A stretch of DNA of 56,947 bases. Source: Clostridia bacterium. GTDB lineage: Bacteria > Bacillota > Clostridia > Oscillospirales > CAG-272. Made by a program: the position numbers and the translations under genes. The notes under the pieces are model-generated. The model was not told the origin of the DNA and did no database searches. It saw nothing but the letters and a program-made list of their open reading frames with translations. The stretch spans positions 1 through 56,947 of the forward strand of contig JAFQOP010000006.1 of NCBI GenBank assembly GCA_017403155.1, in the 5' to 3' direction. Below, piece after piece: positions 8,781-18,678 of this stretch; within the stretch, counting starts at the first letter, position 1, and each line of letters begins with the position of its first letter.

Positions 8781-9407
8781 TTACTTAGAATAGAGCTCGA
8801 CGATAAGCTGCTCGTTGAACTCAAAGTCGATGTCGTCTCTTGCGGGAAGAGCAACAACCTTGGTTGCGAGATTAGCTACATCATTCTCAAGCCACTTGGG
8901 AGTAGTGGTGGTTGCCATCTGCTCAGCAAGAGCCTTGATCTTGGTGCTCTCCTTGCTGGATTCCTTAACTGCGATAACGTCGCCAGCCTTTACAAGGATG
9001 GAGGGGATAGTTACCTTCTTGCCGTTAAGGGTGAAGTGAGCGTGGAGGACGAGCTGACGAGCTTCCTTTCTGGATGCTGCCATACCCATTCTGTACACTA
9101 CGTTGTCAAGGCGGCGCTCAAGAAGAACAAGGAGGTTCTCACCGGTGATACCTTCCATCTTCTCTGCCATCTCATAGTAGTGCTTGAACTGTCCTTCAAG
9201 TACGCCGTAGTAGCGTCTTGCCTTCTGCTTCTCACGAAGCTGCTTGCCGTATTCTCCGACCTTCTTACGAGCCGTGCCATGCTGACCGGGAGCAGTGCTT
9301 CTGTGGTCAAATGCACACTTGCCGTTCGTGCATCTCTCACCTTTGAGGTAGAGCTTGCAACCTTCACGACGGCACATCTTACAGTTAGGGCCTGTATATC
9401 TTGCCAT
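8781..9407 (-). CDS. rpsD: 30S ribosomal protein S4
   Basis: 208-aa primary 16S-binding protein. The N-terminal region keeps the cysteine set (CKMCRREGC then CTNGKC) of the zinc-binding form of S4. The S4 RNA-binding domain (about 98-160) contains [13 protein letters not shown]4 represses its own synthesis in several bacteria. It sits inside the alpha operon, between rpsK and rpoA, as in many Clostridia. Confidence 0.96.
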   Translation of the reverse strand: MARYTGPNCKMCRREGCKLYLKGERCTNGKCAFDHRSTAPGQHGTARKKVGEYGKQLREKQKARRYYGVLEGQFKHYYEMAEKMEGITGENLLVLLERRLDNVVYRMGMAASRKEARQLVLHAHFTLNGKKVTIPSILVKAGDVIAVKESSKESTKIKALAEQMATTTTPKWLENDVANLATKVVALPARDDIDFEFNEQLIVELYSK

Positions 9408-9426
9408 TTTACATTACCTCCTTTTT

Positions 9427-9819
9427 TTATACGCGTCTGCGCTTAGGAGGACGACAACCGTTGTGAGGAATCGGTGTTACGTCCTTAATCATTGTGATCT
9501 CAAGTCCTGCGGTTGCAAGAGCACGGATTGCACTCTCTCTACCTGCTCCAGGACCTCTTACAAGAACCTCAACAGTCTTCATTCCGTTGTCAACAGCGAT
9601 CTTAGCAGCGTGCTCTGCTGCAGTCTGTGCTGCGTAGGGAGTAGACTTCTTGGAGCCCTTGAAGCCCATCTCGCCCGAAGTACCCCAAGAGATAACGTTT
9701 CCGTTTACGTCGGAGATCGTTACAATGGTGTTGTTGAAAGTGGAACGGATGTGTGCTACGCCTTTTTCGACGTTCTTGCGCTCGCGGCGCTTCTTGATTA
9801 CCTTCTTAGCTACTGCCAT
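9427..9819 (-). CDS. rpsK: 30S ribosomal protein S11
   Basis: 130-aa S11 of the platform, contacting the mRNA near the E site. The conserved C-terminus [15 protein letters not shown] and the segment [11 protein letters not shown] identify it. 19 bp upstream of rpsD and 13 bp after rpsM, so co-transcribed. Length is normal. Confidence 0.97.
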   Translation of the reverse strand: MAVAKKVIKKRRERKNVEKGVAHIRSTFNNTIVTISDVNGNVISWGTSGEMGFKGSKKSTPYAAQTAAEHAAKIAVDNGMKTVEVLVRGPGAGRESAIRALATAGLEITMIKDVTPIPHNGCRPPKRRRV

Positions 9820-9832
9820 CTTTTCTCACTCC

Positions 9833-10201
9833 TTACTTCTTCTTGTTCGCGATGGTCTTTGCGGGACCTTTTCTAGTTCTTGCGTTAGTCTTGGTACGCT
9901 GACCTCTTACAGGGAGACCCTTTCTGTGTCTGATACCGCGATAGCAATTGATTTCAACCAAGCTCTTGATGTTAAGAGCAACCTCACGGCGGAGGTCACC
10001 CTCTACACGGTAGTTTGCTTCGATTTCATCACGGAGAGCGGCTACTTCAGCTTCGGTAAGGTCCTTAGCGCGAGTATCGGGATTGATTCCTGTCTTTGCA
10101 AGAATATCCTGAGAGCTCTTGAGACCGATACCGTAAATGTATGTGAGCGCGATTTCTACGCGCTTGTTGTTGGGAATATCAACACCAGCTATACGAGCCA
10201 T
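9833..10201 (-). CDS. rpsM: 30S ribosomal protein S13
   Basis: 122-aa head protein forming bridges to the 50S subunit. [19 protein letters not shown] and the H2TH segment [13 protein letters not shown] are diagnostic; the basic C-terminal tail ends [11 protein letters not shown]. It follows rpmJ after 61 bp in the alpha operon. Confidence 0.97.
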   Translation of the reverse strand: MARIAGVDIPNNKRVEIALTYIYGIGLKSSQDILAKTGINPDTRAKDLTEAEVAALRDEIEANYRVEGDLRREVALNIKSLVEINCYRGIRHRKGLPVRGQRTKTNARTRKGPAKTIANKKK

Positions 10202-10262
10202 TTCGATATATACTCCTTTTTAAAATTAATGTCGTCCGAATTGCGTAAACTCTGCCCGAATA

Positions 10263-10376
10263 TCAGCCCTGACGCTGCTTGTGCTTCGGATTCTCGCAGA
10301 TGACCATTATCTTGCCATGTCTCTTAATGATCTTACACTTTTCGCAAATTCTTTTGACGGAAGGCTTAACTTTCAT
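10263..10376 (-). CDS. rpmJ: 50S ribosomal protein L36
   Basis: 37-aa protein too short for a length-filtered ORF search, translated here by hand. It starts [15 protein letters not shown] and ends NPKHKQRQG. Zinc ligands C11, C14, C27 and H32 are all present, so it is the zinc-binding form. It sits between infA and rpsM, the conserved Firmicutes position. The start is the ATG at 10376. Confidence 0.95.
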   Translation of the reverse strand: MKVKPSVKRICEKCKIIKRHGKIMVICENPKHKQRQG

Positions 10377-10404
10377 TTTTAATACCTTTCCTTTCGAGTT
10401 TGTA

Positions 10405-10626
10405 TTACTTCTTTCTCCAGGTTATACGGCCCTTTGAGATATCGTAAGGAGAAACCTCAACGGTTACTGTATCACCTACAAGAATTCTGATATAGTTCAT
10501 TCTAAGCTTGCCCGATATTGTTGCGGTTACGATGTGACCGTTCGGGAGCTTTACCTTGAAGACGGTGTTGGGGAGTACTTCGACTACAACACAATCCTCA
10601 AATTCGATAAGATCGCTTTTTGCCAA
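10405..10626 (-). CDS. infA: Translation initiation factor IF-1
   Basis: 73-aa OB-fold protein that occupies the ribosomal A site during initiation. [16 protein letters not shown] and [16 protein letters not shown] are family hallmarks. It lies between map and rpmJ, in the standard order. Confidence 0.97.
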   Translation of the reverse strand: MAKSDLIEFEDCVVVEVLPNTVFKVKLPNGHIVTATISGKLRMNYIRILVGDTVTVEVSPYDISKGRITWRKK

Positions 10627-10644
10627 AACAATTTCTCCTCTTTA

Positions 10645-11403
10645 TTAATTCTCACTTACTACGGTAAGCAAAATCGGGTCACTGTCGGTTATAAGAACGC
10701 TGTTCTCATAATGTGCTGACAGCTTGCCGTCTGCAGTTACAACCGTCCATTTGTCCTTCAGCACTCTTACGTCCTCTACTCCTGCGTTTACCATGGGTTC
10801 GATGGCAAGCGTCATACCTGAATAGAGTCGCGGTCCCCTGCCTGCTCTGCCGTAATTGGGAACGGAGGGATCCTCATGAAGCTCTGCTCCTACGCCGTGC
10901 CCCGTGTATGCTCTGACAATCGAAAAGCCGTTTGAAATGACGAAATTCTCAATCGCAGCTCCAACGTCCCCGACGCGATTTCCGTGTCTTGCGACCTTCA
11001 TCGCCTCATAGAAGCTCTCCTCAGTGACCGAGATGAGCCTCAGGGCCTCATCGCTTACCTTGCCGACAGGGAATGTTCTTGCACTGTCGCCATTATAGCC
11101 GCGGTAGCGAGCCCCGACGTCGATCTTCACGATATCACCCTCAGCGAGAATTTTTCTCTCCGACGGTATTCCGTGTATAACCTCATCGTTTATCGAGATG
11201 CATGCACTGCCGGGGAAACCGCCGTACCCAAGAAAGGACGGCGTTGCCCCGCACTTTATAATAAAGTCGTGCACCCTTTTGTCTATCTCCTTGGTGGAGA
11301 TACCCGGCCTTATCATATCACGCGCAAGAAGCAATGCCTCTGCGGTGATACGACCTGCCTTTTTCATAAGAGCTGTCTGCTCGGAATTCTTGATGATAAT
11401 CAT
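10645..11403 (-). CDS. map: Methionine aminopeptidase, type I
   Basis: 252-aa metalloenzyme that removes the initiator Met from nascent proteins. Metal ligands are visible: the Asp pair in KIDVGARYRGYNGDSA, His in TGHGVGAELHEDP, Glu in LAIEPMVNAG, and Glu in HYENSVLIT. There is no N-terminal zinc-finger extension. Its ATG overlaps the adk stop codon by 4 nt, so the two are translationally coupled. Confidence 0.97.
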   Translation of the reverse strand: MIIIKNSEQTALMKKAGRITAEALLLARDMIRPGISTKEIDKRVHDFIIKCGATPSFLGYGGFPGSACISINDEVIHGIPSERKILAEGDIVKIDVGARYRGYNGDSARTFPVGKVSDEALRLISVTEESFYEAMKVARHGNRVGDVGAAIENFVISNGFSIVRAYTGHGVGAELHEDPSVPNYGRAGRGPRLYSGMTLAIEPMVNAGVEDVRVLKDKWTVVTADGKLSAHYENSVLITDSDPILLTVVSEN

Positions 11404-12032
11404 TTTCCGATAGCTTCAACCGTGCGTCTGGAAGTCTGGTCAACGTGACCGTTGCCGTCAACGATTTTAAGAATACCCTTTGCAAGGTAGTAATCCTTGA
11501 GAGGCTCGGTCGTTTCGTGATATACTGCAAGGCGGGAAAGCACCACCTCGGGAGCATCGTCTGCTCTCACGGTGAGGGGAGTGTTGCACTTATCGCAATT
11601 TACTCCGTCCTTCGAGGGGTTGTCGGTTACGTGATAGGATGCACCGCAGCCTGCGCATACGCGCCTGCCCGTCATTCTTTCAGCTATAACCTCGTCGGGA
11701 ACCTCTATCGAGATTACTCTGTCAAGAGCGATGCCCATCTCGTCGAGTGCCTCTGCCTGCGGTACGGTACGGGGAAATCCGTCGAGAATAAATCCGTTTT
11801 CGCAATCGGGTTTTGCAAGACGCTCCTTGATGATTCCAATGACAACACTGTCCTCAACAAGTGCGCCTGCTTCAATAAATTTTTTGGCTTTAAGCCCCAT
11901 TTCGGTGCCGCACTTCACAGCCTCACGGATTATTACACCCGTGGAGATTGTGGGGATACCGAGTCTTGCCGACGTTTTGTCAGCCTGGGTACCCTTGCCG
12001 GCTCCGGGAGCGCCAAGAAACATTATTTTCAT
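11400..12032 (-). CDS. adk: Adenylate kinase
   Basis: 210-aa enzyme interconverting ATP + AMP and 2 ADP. The P-loop is GAPGAGKGTQ at residues 7-16, and the LID carries a Cys4 zinc site (CAGC then CDKC), typical of Gram-positive adenylate kinases. It follows secY by 23 bp and overlaps map by 4 nt. Confidence 0.97.
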   Translation of the reverse strand: MKIMFLGAPGAGKGTQADKTSARLGIPTISTGVIIREAVKCGTEMGLKAKKFIEAGALVEDSVVIGIIKERLAKPDCENGFILDGFPRTVPQAEALDEMGIALDRVISIEVPDEVIAERMTGRRVCAGCGASYHVTDNPSKDGVNCDKCNTPLTVRADDAPEVVLSRLAVYHETTEPLKDYYLAKGILKIVDGNGHVDQTSRRTVEAIGK

Positions 12033-12055
12033 TTCGTTTACCTCAATGCGTGGTA

Positions 12056-13534
12056 TTAAAGGAAGCCCTTGTAGTTGCGCATTGTGAGCTGTGCCTCAAG
12101 CTCTCTGAAGGTCTCAAGTACAACGCCTACTATAATAAGCACTGACGTACCGCCGAAGGTAAATACACTCGCGAGCTGAGACGCGGTTGCCTTGTAGCTG
12201 GAAGCGTACGAGTTGTACAGCGACTTGAGAGATGCCTCGTCAAGGAAGCTAGCATATCCGCTGTTCTCAACGAAGGTCGCATAGTCACCAAAATCACCCA
12301 TAAGGATAGAGGAGATAATGGGAGTAAACAGATGCGAGAGGAGTATGGGGAGGAGCGCTACGATCGAAAGGAAGAGCGCGCCTGCAAGAGTTACCTTGCC
12401 AAGAACCTTCTTGATATACATTGCAGTAGGTCTGCCCTGTCTGATACCGGGGATCGTGCCGCCCTGTCTCTTTATGTTGTTCGATACTTCAACGGGATCA
12501 AAGGAGATCTGGGTGTAGAAGTAGGAGAACGCGATTATAAAGATGAACAGAAGAATCGGATATACGATACCGGACTGAGAAAGCTGCTTACAAACGCCGC
12601 CCCAGAAGCCCTCGGAATCTGCGGTGATGCCGCAGAACTGAAGAATTGTGGGAACGAGCGAAAGAATGGAGCTTGCGAAAATGACGGGCATAACACCGGT
12701 CATATTAAGCTTGATGGGAAGGTTGGAGCTCTGTCCGCCGTACATCTTGCGGCCTACTACCTTCTTCGCATACTGGATGGGGATTCTTCTCTCCGAGCCC
12801 GTAACGAAGATTACGAACACGAAAAGTCCGACGAGGATCGCGGTCACAACGAGTGCGAAAAGAATCGAGCCGATGATGTAGAGTGCCTTGCTATTCTCAT
12901 AGCCGAAGGTGGGAACTACAACGTGTGCGATAAGGGTGTAGAAGAAGTTCGGGAACTGGGAGATGATATTAGCAAAAAGTATCATGGAGATACCGTTGCC
13001 GATACCGTGCTCGTTGATACGCTCGCCGAGCCACATAACTATCGATGCGCCTGCGCAGAAGCAGGTGATGATTACGATAGCATAGAACCAGGACATGCTG
13101 CCGAGTGCAACGGGAGAGAGGTAGCTGTTACCCTGTCCGTCGCCAGTCTTGAGCATGAAGTAGTAGCCGATAGCGGTTACAGCTGCGAGTATGAGCGTGG
13201 TAACCTTCGTAATGGTGTTCATCTTCTCCTTATCGTTCTTCGCAATCTCGGAGAGCTTGGGGAAAACGACGGTGAGAAGCTGAATAATAATTGAAGCGTT
13301 AATATAGGGGGTTACACCAAGTGCGAAGAGGGTACCCATACCGAATGCGTTACCTGAGAAGGCGTTAATCTGCTCGAGTATCGTTCCGCTAAAGCCCTGC
13401 GCAAAGGTGTGTGCATCAACGAAAGGAACGGGAATAACAGTACCTATACGGTAGATCAAAAGGATGAAGATCGTGAAGAGTATTCTATTCCTCAGGTCCT
13501 TTGTTTTCCATGCGTTCTTAAGTGTCTGAAGCAT
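12056..13534 (-). CDS. secY: Protein translocase subunit SecY, with an enlarged TM9-TM10 loop
   Basis: 492-aa central pore of the Sec translocon, about 60 aa longer than usual. The order of ten membrane helices is normal: IGTVIPVPFVD near the first, the cytosolic loop VTGSERRIPIQYAKK, and C-terminal QLTMRNYKGFL. The extra length is mainly residues 404-459 between TM9 and TM10, a stretch rich in Ser, Tyr and Ala that faces outside; the corresponding E. coli loop is about 10 aa. The start codon abuts the rplO stop with no gap. Function should be conserved; the loop is the oddity. Confidence 0.96.
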   Translation of the reverse strand: MLQTLKNAWKTKDLRNRILFTIFILLIYRIGTVIPVPFVDAHTFAQGFSGTILEQINAFSGNAFGMGTLFALGVTPYINASIIIQLLTVVFPKLSEIAKNDKEKMNTITKVTTLILAAVTAIGYYFMLKTGDGQGNSYLSPVALGSMSWFYAIVIITCFCAGASIVMWLGERINEHGIGNGISMILFANIISQFPNFFYTLIAHVVVPTFGYENSKALYIIGSILFALVVTAILVGLFVFVIFVTGSERRIPIQYAKKVVGRKMYGGQSSNLPIKLNMTGVMPVIFASSILSLVPTILQFCGITADSEGFWGGVCKQLSQSGIVYPILLFIFIIAFSYFYTQISFDPVEVSNNIKRQGGTIPGIRQGRPTAMYIKKVLGKVTLAGALFLSIVALLPILLSHLFTPIISSILMGDFGDYATFVENSGYASFLDEASLKSLYNSYASSYKATASQLASVFTFGGTSVLIIVGVVLETFRELEAQLTMRNYKGFL

Positions 13535-13978
13535 TTATACCACCTCAGTCTTTCCACCTACTGCCTCGATTTTCTCCTTAGCAGTAGCAGAGAAAACTGC
13601 AGCTTTTACAGTGAGTGCTTTTGTGAGCTCGCCCTCGCCGAGAATCTTAACACCGTCAAAGCAGTTGTTAATGATGCCGGCAGCAAGGAGTGCTGCACAA
13701 TCAACAACGTCGCCGCTGTTGAATTTATTCAAAGACTGAACGTTGATAACGGCATACTTCTTGCCGAATCTGAAGTTGTTAAAGCCTCTCTTGGGAAGCT
13801 TTCTGTAAAGAGGAAGCTGACCGCCCTCAAATCCGGGTCTTACGCCGCCGCCCGAACGAGCATTCTGACCCTTGTGGCCCTTGCCCGCTGTTTTTCCGTT
13901 TCCGGAACCTGCGCCTCTACCCTTACGGAACTTCTCCTTAGTGGAGCCTTCCATGGGTGAAAGTTCATGGAGCTTCAT
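13535..13978 (-). CDS. rplO: 50S ribosomal protein L15
   Basis: 147-aa 23S-binding protein. [20 protein letters not shown] and the Gly/Arg/Lys-rich N-terminal tail ([19 protein letters not shown]) identify it. Its stop codon directly abuts the secY start, so the pair is probably translationally coupled. Upstream neighbour is rpmD. Confidence 0.96.
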   Translation of the reverse strand: MKLHELSPMEGSTKEKFRKGRGAGSGNGKTAGKGHKGQNARSGGGVRPGFEGGQLPLYRKLPKRGFNNFRFGKKYAVINVQSLNKFNSGDVVDCAALLAAGIINNCFDGVKILGEGELTKALTVKAAVFSATAKEKIEAVGGKTEVV

Positions 13979-14003
13979 TTTTTATCCTCCTTTCAAATTC
14001 CGA

Positions 14004-14183
14004 TTAAACGGTTTCAACTTTTACAAGGTGAGAAATTACCTTGATTTTGCCCATCAGGCATGCATCCTTTGCAAGCACGATGGAGTCACCGGGTCTCTTG
14101 AGACCGAGTGTCTTTGCAGTTGCAATCTGATTGTCCTTGCAAGCAATAAGGCTCTTAACGAGTGTAACCTTAACGTTTTCCAT
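14004..14183 (-). CDS. rpmD: 50S ribosomal protein L30
   Basis: 59-aa protein translated by hand, starting MENVKVTLVKSLIACK with a hydrophobic C-terminus ending HLVKVETV. Length and position between rpsE and rplO are as expected. The conserved TAKTLGLKRPGDS core is present. A GGAGGTAACTG ribosome-binding site precedes the ATG. Confidence 0.95.
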   Translation of the reverse strand: MENVKVTLVKSLIACKDNQIATAKTLGLKRPGDSIVLAKDACLMGKIKVISHLVKVETV

Positions 14184-14196
14184 CTCAGTTACCTCC

Positions 14197-14700
14197 TTAT
14201 GCCTTTATATCCTCAACGCTGAGGCCACGAAGAGCTGCAATTTCCTCTGCAGTTCTGAGAGCCTTGAGACCCTCGAAGGTTGCCTTTACAACGTTGGTGG
14301 GGTTGGTGGAACGAAGGCACTTTGCACGGATGTTCTTGATACCTGCAAGAGCAAGGATCGTACGAACAGTACCACCTGCGATGATACCGGTACCGGGGCC
14401 GGCGGGCTTAAGAAGCACTCTGCCTGCACCGTACTCACCGATAACCTCGTGAGGAATGGTGGATCCGTTGAGAGAAACCTCGATCATATTCTTCTTTGCA
14501 TCCTCGATTCCCTTGCGGATTGCATCGGGAACCTCAGCTGCCTTACCAAGGCCGAAGCCTACATGTCCATTTCCGTCGCCTACTACCATGATAGCTGCAA
14601 AGCGGGCGATTCTACCGCCCTTTACGGTCTTGGAAACACGGTTTAATACAACAAGCTGCTCCTGAAGCTGAAGCTCGCCTGCGTTAATTCTTTTTGCCAT
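14197..14700 (-). CDS. rpsE: 30S ribosomal protein S5
   Basis: 167-aa S5, important for decoding accuracy and helicase activity at mRNA entry. The double-stranded RNA-binding-like N-terminal domain contains [15 protein letters not shown] and [14 protein letters not shown]; the C-terminal S5 fold follows. Standard spc-operon position between rplR and rpmD. Confidence 0.97.
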   Translation of the reverse strand: MAKRINAGELQLQEQLVVLNRVSKTVKGGRIARFAAIMVVGDGNGHVGFGLGKAAEVPDAIRKGIEDAKKNMIEVSLNGSTIPHEVIGEYGAGRVLLKPAGPGTGIIAGGTVRTILALAGIKNIRAKCLRSTNPTNVVKATFEGLKALRTAEEIAALRGLSVEDIKA

Positions 14701-14754
14701 GTTTTTTCTCCTTAATAGATTGTTTCTTGTGGGAAACAGTGTATAAACCAGCGA

Positions 14755-15114
14755 TTAGAACTTGAGGCCGCCTTCTCTAGCGCCTTCTGCTAATTCTGAT
14801 ACACGTCCGTGATAAATGTAGCCACCGCGGTCAAATACTACTGCGGAAATGCCCTTTGCGAGTGCTCTCTCGGCGAGGGTAAGACCAACCTTGCGAGCAG
14901 CCTCCTTGTTGGAGCCGATGCCCTCAAAGTCCTTCTCGTAGGTGTTTGCACTTACGAGGGTAACGCCGTTAACGTCATCGATGATCTGTGCCGAGATGTG
15001 TGCGTTGGAGCGGTAAACTGCGAGACGAGGTCTTTCAGGAGTACCCGAAATCTTACCGCGAACTCTCTTATGTCTCTTAAGACGCTGTAAGTTGCTGTCT
15101 GTTCTCTTGACCAT
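14755..15114 (-). CDS. rplR: 50S ribosomal protein L18
   Basis: 119-aa 5S rRNA-binding protein. [20 protein letters not shown] and the C-terminal [19 protein letters not shown] are diagnostic. Normal length and position between rplF and rpsE. Confidence 0.97.
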   Translation of the reverse strand: MVKRTDSNLQRLKRHKRVRGKISGTPERPRLAVYRSNAHISAQIIDDVNGVTLVSANTYEKDFEGIGSNKEAARKVGLTLAERALAKGISAVVFDRGGYIYHGRVSELAEGAREGGLKF

Positions 15115-15132
15115 TTTACTAATCTCCTTTCA

Positions 15133-15672
15133 TTATTTACCGGTTTTTCCGGCCTTGCGGCGAATTCTCTCACCGGCATACTTAACACCCTTACCAAGGT
15201 AGGGCTCAGGAGGTCTCTTGGATCTGATAACTGCAGCAACCTGTCCAACAGCCTGCTTGTCTATACCCTTAACGATGATGGTCGTGTTGTTGGGTACGTC
15301 GAACTTAACTCCGTTAGCCTCTTCGAATACAACGGGGTGAGAGTAACCGAGACCGAGAACGAGCTTTGCGCCCTGCTTCTCTACTCTGTAACCTACGCCG
15401 ACGATCTCGAGCTTCTTCTCAAAGCCCTTGGTTACGCCGACTACCATGTTGTTAAGAAGGGTTCTGGTAAGACCGTGGAGTGCACGGTTTTCCTTCTGGT
15501 CGTTAGGACGGGAAACAACAAGAGTTGCACCCTCCTGTGCGATAGTGATGTTGGTGCTGAAGGTCTGGCAGAGCTCTCCAAGAGGACCCTTTACAGTAAC
15601 AACGTTACCGTCAGCAATAGTTACGTTTACGCCTGCGGGAACCGCGATAGGCTCTCTTCCTATTCTTGACAT
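15133..15672 (-). CDS. rplF: 50S ribosomal protein L6
   Basis: 179-aa protein near the factor-binding site, with two repeated alpha/beta domains. [15 protein letters not shown] and [15 protein letters not shown] are the N- and C-terminal signatures. It follows rpsH by 15 bp. Confidence 0.97.
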   Translation of the reverse strand: MSRIGREPIAVPAGVNVTIADGNVVTVKGPLGELCQTFSTNITIAQEGATLVVSRPNDQKENRALHGLTRTLLNNMVVGVTKGFEKKLEIVGVGYRVEKQGAKLVLGLGYSHPVVFEEANGVKFDVPNNTTIIVKGIDKQAVGQVAAVIRSKRPPEPYLGKGVKYAGERIRRKAGKTGK

Positions 15673-15687
15673 ACCAGTGTTACCTCC

Positions 15688-16086
15688 TTACCAAACGAAT
15701 GCGAGAATCTCGCCGCCTACGTTTGCTACTCTAGCCTTCTTGTCGGTCATAACACCCTTAGAGGTAGATACGATAGCGATGCCGAGGCCGTTCATAACCT
15801 TGGGCATATCCTCGCAGTTAGAGTAAATGCGAAGACCGGGCTTGGAAACTCTCTTCAGACCGTGGATAACCTTCTGCTTGCCGGCGGTGTACTTAAGAGT
15901 AACTCTTATAATACCCTGCTTGCCGTCCTCAACGATCTGGAAATTCTTAATATAACCTTCCTCGAGAAGAATCTCTGCTATGCTCTTCTCGAGATTGGAT
16001 GCGGGAATATCAACAGTCTCATGCTTCGCGTCATTAGCGTTTCTTATTCTTGTGAGCATGTCTGCGATTACGTCTGAAATCTGCAT
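15688..16086 (-). CDS. rpsH: 30S ribosomal protein S8
   Basis: 132-aa 16S-binding protein. [19 protein letters not shown] and [14 protein letters not shown] are diagnostic. In E. coli S8 represses the spc operon. Here it follows an unusually long 154-bp gap after rpsN that contains repeats and hairpins, which could hold a regulatory site. Confidence 0.97.
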   Translation of the reverse strand: MQISDVIADMLTRIRNANDAKHETVDIPASNLEKSIAEILLEEGYIKNFQIVEDGKQGIIRVTLKYTAGKQKVIHGLKRVSKPGLRIYSNCEDMPKVMNGLGIAIVSTSKGVMTDKKARVANVGGEILAFVW

Positions 16087-16240
16087 TTCTTTATCCTCCT
16101 ATATGCAAGCATTTCTTGTTCTTGCTGCCACACGGGTGGCGGCGTATCGGCGGTTAAAGCACAAGGTGCCGCCCGAATATCGGCGGTCCTTTTGTACTTT
16201 CCTTCCGATAAGTTAGAGAATTTAATTACTTAAAATTAAA
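16087..16240 (-). other. Unusually long rpsN-rpsH spacer with repeats
   Basis: 154 bp without a gene inside an otherwise tightly packed operon. It holds a direct repeat TATCGGCGGT (16145-16154 and 16178-16187) and GC-rich inverted repeats around 16126-16144. No small reading frame with a ribosome-binding site was seen apart from the site of rpsH itself. Confidence 0.5.
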
Positions 16241-16426
16241 TTACCAGGATGCCTTTCTTACGCCCGGAATCTCACCCTTGTATGCGAGTTCACGGAAGCA
16301 GATACGGCAGATTCCGTATTTACGGAGGTAGGCGTGGGGTCTACCACAGATCTTGCATCTGTTATAAGCGCGAGTGGAGAACTTCTGCTCCTTCTGCTGC
16401 TTAAGTATCATTGCCTTCTTAGCCAT
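16241..16426 (-). CDS. rpsN: 30S ribosomal protein S14, type Z
   Basis: 61-aa zinc-binding form of S14. The two CxxC pairs are CKIC and CRIC, and the C-terminus is [11 protein letters not shown]. Short zinc S14 in the spc operon is normal for Clostridia. It follows rplE by 16 bp. Confidence 0.97.
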   Translation of the reverse strand: MAKKAMILKQQKEQKFSTRAYNRCKICGRPHAYLRKYGICRICFRELAYKGEIPGVRKASW

Positions 16427-16442
16427 TTTCTTTCCTCCTTAA

Positions 16443-16982
16443 TCACTCTGCAAAAGGTGCGCCCATAAGGGTGAGCATCTCTTTTGCCTCGGCGTCGGTG
16501 TTGGCGGTGGTTACGAAAACGATATCCATACCGCGGATCTTGTCAACCTTGTCATACTCGATCTCGGGGAAGATGAGCTGCTCCTTAAGGCCGAGAGCGT
16601 AGTTGCCTCTGCCGTCGAAGCCGTTGGGGTTGATGCCCTTGAAGTCACGAACTCTGGGGAGAGCAAAGCTGAAGAGCTTATCCATAAACTCAAACATCTT
16701 CTCGCCACGGAGAGTAACCTTAACGCCGATCTTCATGCCCTCACGGAGCTTGAAGTTTGCGATGGACTTGTGTGCGTAGGTGGGAACTGCCTTCTGACCT
16801 GCAATGAGGGAGATCTCCTCAATTACGTTGTCGATAACCTTGGAGTTATCCTTTGCGTCACCGCAGCCTACGTTGATAACTATCTTGTTGAACTTCGGAA
16901 TCTGCATTACCGAAGAATAGTTAAACTTGGTCATGAGTGCGGGAGCAACTTCATTCTTATACTTTTCAGCAAATCTTGACAT
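16443..16982 (-). CDS. rplE: 50S ribosomal protein L5
   Basis: 179-aa 5S rRNA-binding protein of the central protuberance. [31 protein letters not shown] and the C-terminal [19 protein letters not shown] are signatures. Located between rplX and rpsN. Confidence 0.97.
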   Translation of the reverse strand: MSRFAEKYKNEVAPALMTKFNYSSVMQIPKFNKIVINVGCGDAKDNSKVIDNVIEEISLIAGQKAVPTYAHKSIANFKLREGMKIGVKVTLRGEKMFEFMDKLFSFALPRVRDFKGINPNGFDGRGNYALGLKEQLIFPEIEYDKVDKIRGMDIVFVTTANTDAEAKEMLTLMGAPFAE

Positions 16983-16999
16983 TTCGTGCTACCTCCTCA

Positions 17000-17326
17000 T
17001 TATATTTCCGCGCCGCACTTGCAGCAAACGCGAACCTTAACTGTCTTGTCGCCCTCGGTCTTGTATGCGACCTTGGTGCGAACACCCTTGTCACAAGAGG
17101 GGCATACTACCTGAACCTTGGATGCGTAAAGCGCGCCCTCGGTCTTAACGATAGCAGAGTTCTCACCCTGACGTCTTGCCTTCTTGTGCTTGGATACGAT
17201 GTTAGCGCCCTCTACTATTACCTTCTTCTCGGAAGGAGAGGTTGCTACGACCTTACCGCGAGTACCCTTCGAGTTACCGGAGATAACAACGACGGTGTCG
17301 CCAGTTTTTACATGAAGCTTTTCCAT
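17000..17326 (-). CDS. rplX: 50S ribosomal protein L24
   Basis: 108-aa assembly-initiating protein. The KOW motif is at the N-terminus (MEKLHVKTGDTVVVISGNSK). The C-terminal part keeps two CxxC pairs (CPSC, CKCG), as in zinc-ribbon L24 variants. 17 bp after rplN. Confidence 0.96.
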   Translation of the reverse strand: MEKLHVKTGDTVVVISGNSKGTRGKVVATSPSEKKVIVEGANIVSKHKKARRQGENSAIVKTEGALYASKVQVVCPSCDKGVRTKVAYKTEGDKTVKVRVCCKCGAEI

Positions 17327-17343
17327 TATTGTTTCCTCCTAAA

Positions 17344-17712
17344 TTAAAGTACCTCGGGTGCAAGGGACATGATCTTGGTGAACTCATGCTCACGAAGCTC
17401 TCTTGCTACGGGGCCAAAGATACGAGTACCCTTGGGGGTCTTATCTTCCTTAATAATAACTGCAGCGTTCTCATCAAACTTGATGTAAGAGCCGTCTGCG
17501 CGGCGAATCTCCTTAGCAGTTCTTACTACAACTGCCTTAACAACATCGCCCTTCTTTACAACGCCGCCGGGAGCTGCTTTCTTAACAGCGCAAACAACGA
17601 TATCACCGATGCTTGCATAGCGACGTCCTGAACCGCCGAGAACCCTGATGCAAAGAAGCTCTTTGGCACCGGTGTTGTCAGCGACCTTCATTAACGATTC
17701 CTGCTGGATCAC
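17344..17712 (-). CDS. rplN: 50S ribosomal protein L14 (GTG start)
   Basis: 122-aa core protein at the inter-subunit bridge. The frame opens further upstream at an ATG (17736), but that would put the AAAGGAGG site inside the gene. GTG at 17710-17712 lies 8 nt after this site and gives the family N-terminus [18 protein letters not shown] and the usual 122-aa length. It ends with [14 protein letters not shown]. Confidence 0.96.
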   Translation of the reverse strand: MIQQESLMKVADNTGAKELLCIRVLGGSGRRYASIGDIVVCAVKKAAPGGVVKKGDVVKAVVVRTAKEIRRADGSYIKFDENAAVIIKEDKTPKGTRIFGPVARELREHEFTKIMSLAPEVL

Positions 17713-17778
17713 TGTTTTTTCCTCCTTTTTCGGCAAGCCTTTAACCTGCGTACTGGTTTAGTGATTACTAGAATTTAA

Positions 17779-18039
17779 TTATTTTGCCTTCTCTACAATC
17801 TCAACAAGTCTCCATCTCTTGGTCTTGGAGAGGGGTCTTGTTTCCATTACAGATACTGTATCGCCGATACCGCAGATATTGCCTTCATCGTGAGCGTGGA
17901 TCTTTACCGTTCTCTTGATGATCTTGCCATACTTAGGATGACGAACGTTGTCTACGATAGCTACAACGATGGTCTTATCCATCTTGTTGCTTACTACCTT
18001 ACCAACTCTTACTTTTCTGAGTTCACGAGTTTCGGTCAT
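17779..18039 (-). CDS. rpsQ: 30S ribosomal protein S17
   Basis: 86-aa OB-fold protein binding 16S r[21 protein letters not shown] and [21 protein letters not shown] are diagnostic. Two in-frame ATGs are available. The second (18039), giving MTETRELRK, is 8 nt from GGGAGG; the first is only 2 nt away, so the second is preferred. Located between rpmC and rplN. Confidence 0.95.
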   Translation of the reverse strand: MTETRELRKVRVGKVVSNKMDKTIVVAIVDNVRHPKYGKIIKRTVKIHAHDEGNICGIGDTVSVMETRPLSKTKRWRLVEIVEKAK

Positions 18040-18054
18040 TTTCATTACCTCCCA

Positions 18055-18243
18055 TTATGCATTCTTCTCGCGAAGAACAGTCATTACGCGAGCAATGTCA
18101 TGCTTAACTTCTGTGATCTTATGAGGCTTGTCAAGCTGATTGATTGCAAGCTGGAAGCGAAGATTGAAAAGCTCACCCTTGAGCTCGCCGAGCTTTGCAG
18201 AAAGCTCTTCTACGCTGAGTTCTCTGAGTTCATTTGCATTCAT
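18055..18243 (-). CDS. rpmC: 50S ribosomal protein L29
   Basis: 62-aa helical protein near the exit tunnel, a docking site for trigger factor. [18 protein letters not shown] and [18 protein letters not shown] are signatures. Starts 3 bp after the rplP stop. Confidence 0.96.
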   Translation of the reverse strand: MNANELRELSVEELSAKLGELKGELFNLRFQLAINQLDKPHKITEVKHDIARVMTVLREKNA

Positions 18244-18246
18244 GGC

Positions 18247-18678
18247 TTAAACCTCCTCATTAGTTTCGGTGTCAGACTTCTTAACAAACTTGCACTTGAT
18301 GGGAAGCTTGTTGGAAGCCAGACGCATTGCTTCCTTAGCCTGCTCCTCGGTAACACCGTCCATCTCGAACATTACGCGTCCGGGCTTAACAACTGCTACC
18401 CAGTACTCGGGAGATCCCTTACCGGAACCCATTCGGGTCTCAGCGGGCTTCTCGGTGATAGGCTTATCGGGGAATATCTTGATCCAAACCTTACCGCCAC
18501 GCTTTACGTATCTGGTCATTGCGATACGGGCAGCCTCGATCTGGTTGGATGTAATCCAAGCGGGCTCGAGAGCAACAAGTCCGAACGAACCGTTCGATAC
18601 AGTGTTGCCGCGAAGAGCTTTACCTGTAAGTCTGCCGCGATGAACGCGTCTGAACTTAACTCTCTTAGGCATCAACAT
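18247..18678 (-). CDS. rplP: 50S ribosomal protein L16
   Basis: 143-aa protein organising the A-site tRNA region. [17 protein letters not shown] and [17 protein letters not shown] identify it. The start codon overlaps the rpsC stop by one base (TAATG), so translation is probably coupled. Confidence 0.97.
   Translation of the reverse strand: MLMPKRVKFRRVHRGRLTGKALRGNTVSNGSFGLVALEPAWITSNQIEAARIAMTRYVKRGGKVWIKIFPDKPITEKPAETRMGSGKGSPEYWVAVVKPGRVMFEMDGVTEEQAKEAMRLASNKLPIKCKFVKKSDTETNEEV

Noticed and set aside
12332-13294. 320-aa open frame on the plus strand opposite secY
   Set aside because: Charged, low-quality translation directly antisense to secY; a shadow frame.
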